Source: Pseudomonadota bacterium (GTDB lineage: Bacteria; Myxococcota; Bradymonadia; UBA4248). From it: 9,020 nucleotides of DNA. Within the stretch, counting starts at the first letter, position 1. The number at the start of each line of letters is the position of its first letter. The notes under the pieces are model-generated. The model ran no database searches and had not been told where the DNA came from. It saw nothing but the letters and a program-made list of their open reading frames with translations. Shown in pieces: positions 1 to 6,196 of this stretch. The DNA is taken from contig JAGACY010000462.1 in NCBI GenBank assembly GCA_017613855.1, positions 1 to 9,020 on the forward strand, written 5' to 3'. A program made the translations under genes and the position numbers.

Positions 1-3
1 GAT

Positions 4-807
4 GTGGAAAGCAATATGTGGGCACTTGGATTACCAGGTGTTTATATTGCGGTGATTATGTTAACATTTTCGATTGGTTTTTATGTATTCTTGCCTGAAG
101 CATTTTGGATTCTTATGGGGATGGTCATTGTTCCTGTCATCATGATTATCATTATTCTTAAGTTATCCAATTTGAAAAAAATATTTTTGAACGAATCTGC
201 AGAAGAAAAACAGAATGCCCTTCAAAAACATGAAAAATATCAAGAAATTAAGAACCGCCTTTTTGCAAATGGACGCAAATGTATCGCAACAATAGTCGAC
301 ATAGAATATATTCCTCACCCCAGGGAATTCGTCGAAAATGGCATAAAAAAAGAAAAGTATTATCGCGCACTGAATCAGAGTGAAATCGATACCGTTATGT
401 CGTACCGCCAAAAAGAGCCTAATCCCACCGATACACCATATACGATAACATATCGAATCAATAAGATCGAAGATTTAAAGGGCAATCCCTATCTATTTTG
501 TCCGTTAGAAAACATTCAAATCCGAGAATATGAATATCTTAAAAGAGCAAGTCTTGCTGCTCACAGCATGCCGATGTTCCGAATCACCTATGCATTTAAT
601 CCACCTGACGATGAAAAGAAAGAAGATCTCGTCCACTCGATCACAACACACATCGAACCCGAGGGACATTACAATGTCGGCGATCCATTCCCCATTCTCT
701 ATCTGATTCGCAGAGATGAAAAGGGGCAGGAACATGTCGACAGCATGCCATTCCCGATTCCTTTGGATGATGTTATCGATTTGAAAGATATCGTCCATGC
801 AGGATGA
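4..807 (+). CDS. Membrane-anchored protein of unknown function (DUF3592-like C-terminal part)
   Basis: 267 residues from GTG at 4. The reading frame is open to base 1, so the true start may lie left of the window; ATG at 16 (residue 5) is an alternative with a weak GGAAAG upstream. Two hydrophobic segments near residues 6-30 and 34-54 form a membrane hairpin, followed by a charged, coiled-coil-prone stretch (about 57-90). The rest is soluble. Residues 92-100 (CIATIVDIE), then 'YTITYRI' (146-152) and 'FRITYAF' (192-198), and finally 'GHYNVGDPFPILYL' (221-234), recall the pattern of DUF3592-type membrane proteins, where a variable loop is followed by Y-x-V-G-D-P-x-P-x-L-Y. That resemblance is by eye only. 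The 'ITY' strand seems to occur twice, which could be an internal duplication. No catalytic motif is visible. A 620-base gap separates it from the next gene, so it is probably a separate transcription unit. Confidence 0.8.
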   Translation: MESNMWALGLPGVYIAVIMLTFSIGFYVFLPEAFWILMGMVIVPVIMIIIILKLSNLKKIFLNESAEEKQNALQKHEKYQEIKNRLFANGRKCIATIVDIEYIPHPREFVENGIKKEKYYRALNQSEIDTVMSYRQKEPNPTDTPYTITYRINKIEDLKGNPYLFCPLENIQIREYEYLKRASLAAHSMPMFRITYAFNPPDDEKKEDLVHSITTHIEPEGHYNVGDPFPILYLIRRDEKGQEHVDSMPFPIPLDDVIDLKDIVHAG

Positions 808-825
808 TGTTATACCCAAATATTG

Positions 826-900
826 GCGCAGCGTATGGCCACAGGCCATAGCGGCGCCGCGCAGGCCGTATTGAGCGACAGCGAAACAGGCCGCGCCCCC
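826..900. repeat. GC-rich hairpin block, candidate dispersed repeat
   Basis: Just after the stop at 807, the sequence changes from AT-rich to strongly GC-rich for about 75 bases. It contains a 7-bp hairpin (TATGGCC 834-840, loop ACA, GGCCATA 844-850), an adjacent self-complementary decamer GCGGCGCCGC (851-860), and three copies of CAGGCC at 842-847, 862-867 and 887-892, the last two continuing as CAGGCCG. It has no T tract, so it is not a standard intrinsic terminator, though the hairpin could end or stabilise the upstream mRNA. The base composition and symmetry look like an interspersed repeat. Copy number cannot be judged from this window. Confidence 0.45.
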
Positions 901-959
901 AAAACACCACTCTGAAGCTTTCCATCGATTTTTCTTTATCCCGATTTCGGAATAACGGA

Positions 960-968
960 TGGTATAAT
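960..968 (+). promoter_or_regulatory. Extended -10 promoter candidate
   Basis: TGGTATAAT gives a perfect TATAAT (963-968) preceded by the TG-N extension (960-962) of extended -10 promoters. No good -35 lies at 16-18 bases upstream, which this class tolerates. Transcription would begin near 975 and read into the small ORF at 1046 and the paired segments at 1065-1129. A single short motif in an AT-rich gap can arise by chance. Confidence 0.35.
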
Positions 969-1045
969 TTTTAGGGAGCAGAGAAGCGCCCATTGCTGAT
1001 TTTAATCGCAGGTGCCAAAGACTTTCCTACGAAGGTGGATAAATA

Positions 1046-1102
1046 ATGTCTATCGAAGCGAGTCATTGGATAACCGACGTACCATCTGAGATATGGATTT
1101 AG
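1046..1102 (+). CDS. Possible 18-residue leader peptide
   Basis: ATG at 1046 is preceded by AAGGTGG (1032-1038), 7 bases upstream, a reasonable Shine-Dalgarno match. The ORF encodes MSIEASHWITDVPSEIWI and stops at TAG 1100-1102. It lies about 70 bases downstream of the predicted start of the extended -10 promoter and overlaps the first two of four alternating complementary segments. That resembles a leader peptide, but no run of one regulatory amino acid is present (two Trp and four Ile are dispersed), and the next gene (1428) is not biosynthetic. An ORF this short may be chance. Confidence 0.15.
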   Translation: MSIEASHWITDVPSEIWI

Positions 1103-1129
1103 TTATTCAATCCTCCATATATAATGGAG
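1065..1129 (+). ncRNA. Structured leader or small RNA candidate with alternative pairings
   Basis: Several complementary segments lie close together. ATTGGATAAC (1065-1074) pairs with GTTATTCAAT (1102-1111), ten pairs with one G-U. Inside it CCAT (1082-1085) pairs with ATGG (1093-1096). Immediately downstream CTCCAT (1113-1118) pairs with ATGGAG (1124-1129) across an ATATA loop. A competing pairing joins ATATGGA (1091-1097) to TCCATAT (1114-1120). The order 1:2, 2:3, 3:4 is the geometry of an attenuator. The last hairpin lacks a U tract, so it would not be an intrinsic terminator. I recognise no known riboswitch class. Confidence 0.3.
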
Positions 1130-1336
1130 CTGTATAACCAGAGTGTTGATATAGCTTAGAGCCTAAAACGAGCTATTATGCGCGCTAAATACCCGCGTAC
1201 CCAAGAAATAGCGCAGAGTTCAAAGCGGCATTAACATTGTTGCCGTACATTAATATAATTATCCCTCCTCGTCGAAGATGCATGTAACCATCTGTATTTA
1301 AACAGTTTTTTAGATCTCACATTTTTAACCAAAACT
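1130..1336. other. Gap without a recognisable gene
   Basis: I see no credible coding sequence here on either strand; the minus-strand frame over 1231-1416 lacks a convincing start and homology. The only symmetry I found is GCGCTA (1182-1187) facing TAGCGC (1209-1214) over a 21-base spacing. It lies about 150 bases upstream of the sigma-54-like promoter, where an enhancer-binding protein would be expected to bind. Its role as an operator is a guess. Confidence 0.3.
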
Positions 1337-1353
1337 TTGGCACACTCTCTGCA
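1337..1353 (+). promoter_or_regulatory. Sigma-54 (RpoN) type -24/-12 promoter
   Basis: TTGGCAC (1337-1343) followed by CTGCA (1349-1353) matches the RpoN consensus TGGCAC-N5-TTGCA with one mismatch (C for T). The invariant GG (1339-1340) and GC (1351-1352) are separated by exactly 10 bases, the spacing required by this sigma factor. Transcription would start around 1363-1365, giving a leader of about 64 bases before the ATG at 1428. Such a promoter needs an AAA+ enhancer-binding activator, and none is encoded in this window. Confidence 0.55.
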
Positions 1354-1414
1354 GTTATTCGTGCACGTGCTTGAGGCGGCTGTTCCGTCATCATAATTAC
1401 TCTCAACTTTCACC

Positions 1415-1420
1415 AAAGGA
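1415..1420 (+). promoter_or_regulatory. Ribosome binding site selecting the start at 1428
   Basis: AAAGGA ends 7 bases before ATG 1428. The frame is open further upstream (TTG at 1371), but only the 1428 start has a Shine-Dalgarno sequence and puts a signal peptide at the N-terminus. Confidence 0.7.
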
Positions 1421-1427
1421 TATTCCT

Positions 1428-1946
1428 ATGAAACACATCATTCATATTTTTTGTTTGTTCCTTATTTCGGCCTTTTTGTTCTGTGCATCCCACAGTGAAG
1501 CGTTTGCGCAGGACAGTGCTGGCATGAATTATAATTCTGAAAGCCCGATTTATAATACTGGATTATCGTTTAATACAGACGCTTCTGATGGGTGGGAACA
1601 CGAATCAGCGCTCTATCGCCGCTGGGGCTGGAGTTTGTTTGGCGGCGGTTTAGCATTCGCCATTGGCGGCGGTATCATGGCTTTTTCGGGTGGTATGGGA
1701 TCTGCTTTAACTTCGATTGGCGGAGGAGAGGGTTATGAACGCGGGATTGCTCTAGAACGCATGGGTACTGCAGGGTTATCACTTGGCATTATCGGAGCGG
1801 CAGCAACCTTTACAGGCATCGGTCTTCTGATTGCCGATGCAGTTAAATTCAACCCATATCGCAAGGCTTCCAAAACCGTCAGTTTCATGCCCGAAATCTA
1901 TTTAACCCCGGAAATGACGGGATTGGGCATCAGCGGAAGATTTTAG
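1428..1946 (+). CDS. Small secreted/membrane hypothetical protein, Gly-rich
   Basis: 172 residues, family not recognised. Residues 1-27 are a clear signal peptide: a short basic start (MKH), a hydrophobic core to about residue 18, and an AFA-Q signal peptidase I site after A27. C19 has no proper lipobox around it. The mature protein has a polar, Asn/Ser-rich stretch (28-60), then two Gly-rich hydrophobic segments near 68-90 (starting 'WGWSLFGGGLAFAIGGG') and 113-138, separated by a short loop with 'GEGYERGIALERMG'. It ends in 'PEIYLTPEMTGLGISGRF', a tail resembling the last strand of many envelope proteins that end in Phe. The likely location is the inner membrane or periplasm. It sits behind a sigma-54-like promoter and before a repeat element, so it appears monocistronic and inducible. 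No enzymatic motif is visible. Confidence 0.8.
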   Translation: MKHIIHIFCLFLISAFLFCASHSEAFAQDSAGMNYNSESPIYNTGLSFNTDASDGWEHESALYRRWGWSLFGGGLAFAIGGGIMAFSGGMGSALTSIGGGEGYERGIALERMGTAGLSLGIIGAAATFTGIGLLIADAVKFNPYRKASKTVSFMPEIYLTPEMTGLGISGRF

Positions 1947-1990
1947 TGATTAGATTTTAGCCATAACCCCATGGTCAACGCTTCTTATGT

Positions 1991-2089
1991 TTCACCCTTT
2001 CAGGGTGAATTTGTTGGTGGGACATCGTTTTCCTGGGGTTACGCGCTTCGCGCTCACCCCAGGCTGTAATCTTCTCGCCCCATCGGGGC
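1991..2089. repeat. Three-hairpin repeat element between genes
   Basis: Three strong stem-loops stand in a row: TTCACCCT (1991-1998)/AGGGTGAA (2002-2009); CCTGGGGT (2032-2039)/ACCCCAGG (2056-2063) with a nested CGCG-CTT-CGCG; and GCCCC (2077-2081)/GGGGC (2085-2089). The order and wording (a CACCCT/AGGGTG hairpin, then a CCTGGGGT/ACCCCAGG hairpin, then a CCCC/GGGG hairpin) resemble a dispersed palindromic repeat I associate with many unrelated bacterial genomes, usually mis-annotated as a short ORF reading 'HPFRV...PGVTRF...TPG'. The 78-codon frame at 1987-2223 is that kind of ORF and I do not call it a gene. The first hairpin, followed by TTTGTT, could also weakly terminate the 1428-1946 transcript. 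Confidence 0.6.
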
Positions 2090-2105
2090 TCTGCCAAACA
2101 ATTAT

Positions 2106-2151
2106 CCAGGTTTTATTAATAACCTCCTTGTTAATCATTTTTAATACCTGG
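2106..2151. repeat. AT-rich inverted repeat
   Basis: CCAGGT (2106-2111) faces ACCTGG (2146-2151), with further partial pairing of the AT-rich interior (TTATTAATAAC against GTTAAT...TTAAT). The left arm is also preceded by TGCCA and the right arm followed by CAG, giving competing pairings. It directly follows the three-hairpin element and may be part of it or a weak operator or terminator. Confidence 0.3.
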
Positions 2152-2189
2152 CAGCCCGACAGTTCCCCCAAACCACCATGTGATGTCCA

Positions 2190-2219
2190 TTGCTTTACAA
2201 CTGCTATTCATGATATATT
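2190..2219 (+). promoter_or_regulatory. Possible sigma-70 type promoter of the lipoprotein gene
   Basis: TTGCTT (2190-2195) and TATATT (2214-2219) are separated by 18 bases, approximating -35 and -10 elements. The predicted start near 2226 would leave a leader of about 58 bases before ATG 2284. Matches are partial and the region is AT-rich. Confidence 0.3.
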
Positions 2220-2273
2220 TTAGTATGAATACGGATTGTATGCACAAAGCGCGGACTCATCCACGTATTTCAT

Positions 2274-2278
2274 GGAGG
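2274..2278 (+). promoter_or_regulatory. Ribosome binding site selecting the start at 2284
   Basis: GGAGG lies 5 bases before ATG 2284. The frame is open to an earlier TTG at 2236, but only the 2284 start has this site and puts the basic n-region and lipobox at proper distance. Confidence 0.75.
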
Positions 2279-2283
2279 TAGTT

Positions 2284-5200
2284 ATGAACAGCGGGCATCG
2301 ACAAAATAGAATCAATCGACTGAATTTGGCTTTATGCATACTTCTTTTGGGATTATCGACCGGATGCCAATCGGGCGGCGGAACCCAGGACGTGCAAAAT
2401 GCCGACTGGACATCACTTAATTCTGGTGACGGCTTGTGTCACGGCCCCAACAGCGTAAAGAACTGCAATGGTCTGACATGTGATACATCGACTGGCGAGT
2501 GTGTAGAATGTCTGAGCTCAACACAGTGTAAAAAGAGAAATGCACCTGTTTGCAGCAACAACAAATGCGTGCCATGCAGCGAAAAAGATGCCTGTGATAT
2601 CGGGATATGCAGCCCAGAGGGAAGATGTGTCCAATGCATGTCGGATAATGACTGCGACCATGCAAACTGCATCTCGAATCTATGTATTGAATGCAATGCC
2701 ATCAACTGTATGGGTTCGTGTTTTCAGGGGAGGTGCATGGGCAGCAGTATGCCTGCGCCGTGTACCGGCCGCCAGTGCGGCATTGAATCCCCAACGCTTA
2801 TCGATGTGATCGACCCTAGAACTCGCGAACTGGCAAACCGCATACGGATTTTCCATGTCGATGTGGCGGATGTCGCGACGACCGAAGTCGCTCCGTTTGT
2901 GCGGGCGTACAGCGTTGATGCCAATGTCAACGGCATGTATGCTACGGTCAAAACCGAGTTTGTGATTTTTAATCCGAATCACCGCGTCATGGAAGGCGAA
3001 CTGGAATTCCCGCTTCCGGATGATGCAGTCGTATCGGGGTATGCGATTGATATCAACGGCATCATGACGGATGCTCAGGTCGTCGAGAAGAAAAAAGCCC
3101 GCATGGCCTACGAAAACGAAGTCAAGAAAGGCATCGATCCCGGATTGGTGGAGCAAATCAAAGGCAATGCCTATCGGACACGAATTTATCCAATTCCGGC
3201 ACAGAGTGGACGGCGCATCCGCGTCGAATATACAACACCATTAATGATAGCGCCCAATGGCGATGCAGCGCTGGCCCTGCCGATGCCCGATACCAAGCTT
3301 ACCTCGCGCGACATCAAGATTAGCGTGGTAGCACAAGGAATTCCTGCACCGGCAGTAGGCGGACTGGGTGATTCGCGCTTTACCCAGGCACAGGCCGTCT
3401 GGGTGGTCGAATCACACGAAACCGATGTTACACCTGGTGAAAATGTCCTCGTTGCGATGCCCAATATGCCCGATACAATTGTGAGCAGCGAAGATTTTAA
3501 CGGTGACCAGTTCTTTATGGCGAGTGTCAAATCGGCGGTTCCAGAACAAGCCGGAAGTATGCCGAATCGATTCCGCATCGTGTGGGATGCCTCGGGAAGC
3601 CGCAGTCCCACTGATATTGCCAAATCTAAAGAATTCATTGGGCATTTACCCGAGAATGCGACGTATGAACTGCATGTATTCCGCAATGTGACCGAACCTG
3701 CACAAACGATCAACGGCCGTGCGAAATTGCTGGCCGTTCTGGAAGGTCTGGCCTACGACGGCGGAACAGATTTTGCGCCGCTCGAAAAGATCGCTGCCAA
3801 TAAATTCAACGGTTTGACACTATTTTTTACCGACGGCATGGACACGATGACGAATGCACTGCCGCAATTCGGCCCCAATTCGGTAGCAGTCATGACAGGA
3901 GCAGCGCGCGATGTATCGGCCATGCGCAAAATTTGCGGCGGTCGAACCATCAACCTTGATATTGCCCATGGCGAAGATGCGATTAAGCAGGTTTTACAAG
4001 TACCTGCAGCGATTGCAGAATTGAAGGGCAATGGCTTTTCGAATGTCGAGGGCATCGGCATGCCATCGGCAGGACGCGTCACGATTGTAGGGCGTGCCGA
4101 GCCGGGAGCATCCAGTGCGACTATCGTCATGTCTGACGGCAATAAAGTGTCTATCGAGATTCCGAGTTCAACGACAAAAGGCAAAACGCTTGCGACCGCA
4201 TGGGCAGCACGCCGCGTCGATGAGCTATCGCCGCAAGCCGAAGATAACCGCGAAGAACTACTCGCCCTTGGCAGACGCTTTTCGATTGTGAGCCCGGTGT
4301 CGAGCATGCTCGTACTCGAAAACCTGCAGCAATGGCTCGAATACGACATTGAGCCTCCTGCAAATTCTCCTCTGCGTGCACAATGGCTTGCAGAGCGCAA
4401 ATCCGATGCCGAACGTGCAGAGGAAAAAGAAAGCAACGACAGAGTTTGGGTCGAAGAACTCAGCGATTTGTGGGATATGCGCGTTGCCTGGTACAATTCG
4501 CCCAAAGTCAGGATTGCACCGCCAAAAGTCAAACCACGTCCCGTCCGAAACTGGGATGATGACTACCCGGATGATGACGATGATATCCCAATGGACTACC
4601 CCAATCCCTTCGAGAAGTCCCCCAATGAAGAATTGAGAGAATATTGCGGTGGTCCAATGGCTCTTGTCGGCGGTATGCCTAACGCAGCTGGTTTTGCACC
4701 ACCGGCAGCCCCACGTCCCCATCCCGCCATGATGATGTGTTGCGGCGATGAACCGGAATCCAGAAGCAGAACAGTACAAGAGTCCAGAAGGCCTGCGGCT
4801 TCGGCGAGCTTTGGACAAGCAGCCCCCGTCGTACAGGGACAGCGCGGCAATCCCAATCTACTGGATGGAATCATGAGTGAGGTTGAAGCTACACGAGTAC
4901 CAAGACCTAATGTGCCTACGATGTCACGCGATGATCAGATGCTCGCAAGATTTGTCGAAGAACAGGCTTTGCGCGATGCCGAAGGCAATGTCGAAGGTGG
5001 TGTTGAAATCCAGGAATGGGATCCCGATACCCCGTACCTGACTGCCATTAAAGATGCACAAAAAATATATAAAACGAGCGATTCTTTGTATAAAGAATAC
5101 CTCAATCAACGCAAAGAATATCATAACAGCCCGGCATTCTATCTCGATTGTGCCCACCTTTTCTTTAAAGAAAAACAAGACAAACTCGCCATTCGCGTCT

Positions 5201-5976
5201 TATCGAATCTATCCGAACTCAAGATAGATGATGTCAGCCTTTTGCGAGTGTATGCCTGGCGTCTGCGCGAAGCCGGCGATTATGATGATGCCATCATTAT
5301 ATTAAGAAAAGTCGCAAATCTGCGGCCGGATGAATCCGTATCCTGGCGAGATCTTGCCATGACACTGACCATGCGCGCCAAGAAGAATAAAAATGCCAAA
5401 GATGCCCAGGAAGCACTCGAACTTTATCACAAAGTGATATTTACTTCGTGGAACAACGAGAGCTACCGCGACAGCAAAGACATGCTTTACATCGCGGTCA
5501 TCGCACTTGAAGAATTCAACGAACTCGCCGAATGGTGCAAACGCCAGGGTTGGATTGACAAATCGGTTATAATCCCCCCCACAGACGCGAAGTTTATGAA
5601 AAACTTCGAGAGCGATTTGCGCATCGTCGTTTCGTGGGATGCCGACAACACCGATATCGACTTGATGATTCGGGAACCCAGCTCCCAGGAAGTTTATTAC
5701 GGCAACAAATGCTCTTTAACAGGCGGCATCCTGAGCTACGATATCGTCGATGGTTACGGCCCCGAGGAATTTATCCATAAATACGCCCCCAAGGGGAAAT
5801 ACACCGTTTACACCAACTACTTTGCTTCGCATGAACAAAGCCTGATCGGTGCCGCCACCGTCACCGTGACATTCTATTCGAACTGGGGACGCAGCAACCA
5901 AAAGAGCGAAACCGTGACCTTCAGACTGAATGAAGAGAAAGATAAGATAAAGGTAGGAGAGTATCAATTGAAATAA
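2284..5976 (+). CDS. Lipoprotein with Cys-rich spacer, VIT, VWA, TPR-like and YfaP/DUF2135-like domains
   Basis: 1230 residues. An n-region rich in Arg/Asn (1-13), a hydrophobic core and 'LSTGC' place a lipid-modified Cys at C28; Gln at +2 suggests outer-membrane sorting. Residues 50-166 hold 22 cysteines in repeats such as 'CVECLSSTQC' and 'CVQCMSDNDC', probably a disulfide-rich stalk. About 185-325 is a VIT domain (FPLPDDAVVSGY; KARMAYENEVKKG; NAYRTRIYPIPA). About 428-560 is a von Willebrand A domain with a full metal-ion adhesion site: D435-x-S437-x-S439, T495 and D517. About 690-910 is a low-complexity linker with an Asp run (758-767) and a Pro/Met/His/Cys patch (804-820). About 915-1100 is helical and TPR-like (GDYDDAIIILRKVANLRPDE). 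About 1108-1225 matches the YfaP/DUF2135 pattern (SWDADNTDIDLMIREP; GYGPEEF; GKYTVYTNYF). VIT plus VWA suggests a metal-dependent surface adhesion or binding role. The ligand is unknown. It is flanked by repeats on both sides and is probably transcribed alone. Confidence 0.9.
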   Translation: MNSGHRQNRINRLNLALCILLLGLSTGCQSGGGTQDVQNADWTSLNSGDGLCHGPNSVKNCNGLTCDTSTGECVECLSSTQCKKRNAPVCSNNKCVPCSEKDACDIGICSPEGRCVQCMSDNDCDHANCISNLCIECNAINCMGSCFQGRCMGSSMPAPCTGRQCGIESPTLIDVIDPRTRELANRIRIFHVDVADVATTEVAPFVRAYSVDANVNGMYATVKTEFVIFNPNHRVMEGELEFPLPDDAVVSGYAIDINGIMTDAQVVEKKKARMAYENEVKKGIDPGLVEQIKGNAYRTRIYPIPAQSGRRIRVEYTTPLMIAPNGDAALALPMPDTKLTSRDIKISVVAQGIPAPAVGGLGDSRFTQAQAVWVVESHETDVTPGENVLVAMPNMPDTIVSSEDFNGDQFFMASVKSAVPEQAGSMPNRFRIVWDASGSRSPTDIAKSKEFIGHLPENATYELHVFRNVTEPAQTINGRAKLLAVLEGLAYDGGTDFAPLEKIAANKFNGLTLFFTDGMDTMTNALPQFGPNSVAVMTGAARDVSAMRKICGGRTINLDIAHGEDAIKQVLQVPAAIAELKGNGFSNVEGIGMPSAGRVTIVGRAEPGASSATIVMSDGNKVSIEIPSSTTKGKTLATAWAARRVDELSPQAEDNREELLALGRRFSIVSPVSSMLVLENLQQWLEYDIEPPANSPLRAQWLAERKSDAERAEEKESNDRVWVEELSDLWDMRVAWYNSPKVRIAPPKVKPRPVRNWDDDYPDDDDDIPMDYPNPFEKSPNEELREYCGGPMALVGGMPNAAGFAPPAAPRPHPAMMMCCGDEPESRSRTVQESRRPAASASFGQAAPVVQGQRGNPNLLDGIMSEVEATRVPRPNVPTMSRDDQMLARFVEEQALRDAEGNVEGGVEIQEWDPDTPYLTAIKDAQKIYKTSDSLYKEYLNQRKEYHNSPAFYLDCAHLFFKEKQDKLAIRVLSNLSELKIDDVSLLRVYAWRLREAGDYDDAIIILRKVANLRPDESVSWRDLAMTLTMRAKKNKNAKDAQEALELYHKVIFTSWNNESYRDSKDMLYIAVIALEEFNELAEWCKRQGWIDKSVIIPPTDAKFMKNFESDLRIVVSWDADNTDIDLMIREPSSQEVYYGNKCSLTGGILSYDIVDGYGPEEFIHKYAPKGKYTVYTNYFASHEQSLIGAATVTVTFYSNWGRSNQKSETVTFRLNEEKDKIKVGEYQLK

Positions 5977-5981
5977 CTCGC

Positions 5982-6056
5982 AATGCGGAATGCGGAATTG
6001 TTTTCTAATGCGGAATGCGGAATGCGGAATGCGGAATTGTTTTTCTTTGCATTGCG
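5982..6056. repeat. Heptamer tandem repeat (AATGCGG) in two blocks, flanked by an inverted repeat
   Basis: Six perfect copies of AATGCGG occur: two at 5982-5995 and four at 6007-6034. Each block is followed by the same tail, AATTGTTTT(T)CT (5996-6006 and 6035-6045), so the blocks are themselves a larger duplication with different copy numbers. CGCAATGC (5979-5986) is the exact complement of GCATTGCG (6049-6056), so the array can be closed into a large stem-loop. It begins six bases after the stop codon of the lipoprotein gene. Such arrays resemble the short tandemly repeated repetitive sequences described in cyanobacteria and typically vary in copy number by slippage. Confidence 0.85.
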
Positions 6057-6196
6057 CATAAAAACGCGAAGGCGGCAGGCATGAGCAAATCCGTTTGTTA
6101 AAACCAAGGCACCAAATAGTTATGTTCCCTATGATTATTCCTGCATTGGAGCATACGCCCGGGTAACGGTGAAAAAAAAATGTAACAAAGTCGATC

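Noticed and set aside
834..850. Intrinsic terminator of the first gene
   Set aside because: The hairpin is good, but it is followed by more GC-rich sequence with no T tract.
505..993. 162-codon minus-strand frame overlapping the first gene and the GC-rich block
   Set aside because: It runs antisense to a convincing gene and ends in repeat-like sequence; composition looks like a shadow frame and no domain or ribosome site is visible.
1371..1427. N-terminal extension of the secreted protein from TTG 1371
   Set aside because: It has no Shine-Dalgarno sequence and would bury the signal peptide behind 19 basic residues; ATG 1428 has AAAGGA at proper spacing.
1987..2223. 78-codon plus-strand ORF as a real gene
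   Set aside because: Its first half is entirely three hairpins of a repeat element and no ribosome site precedes it; the translation looks like known spurious repeat-derived proteins.
2236..2283. Upstream TTG start for the large lipoprotein
   Set aside because: ATG 2284 has GGAGG five bases upstream and gives a correctly spaced lipoprotein signal; the extension lacks both.
3753..4532. 259-codon minus-strand frame inside the lipoprotein gene
   Set aside because: It is Ser/Ala-rich shadow translation of a gene whose plus frame has clear VWA motifs; antisense open frames of this length are common in such codon usage.
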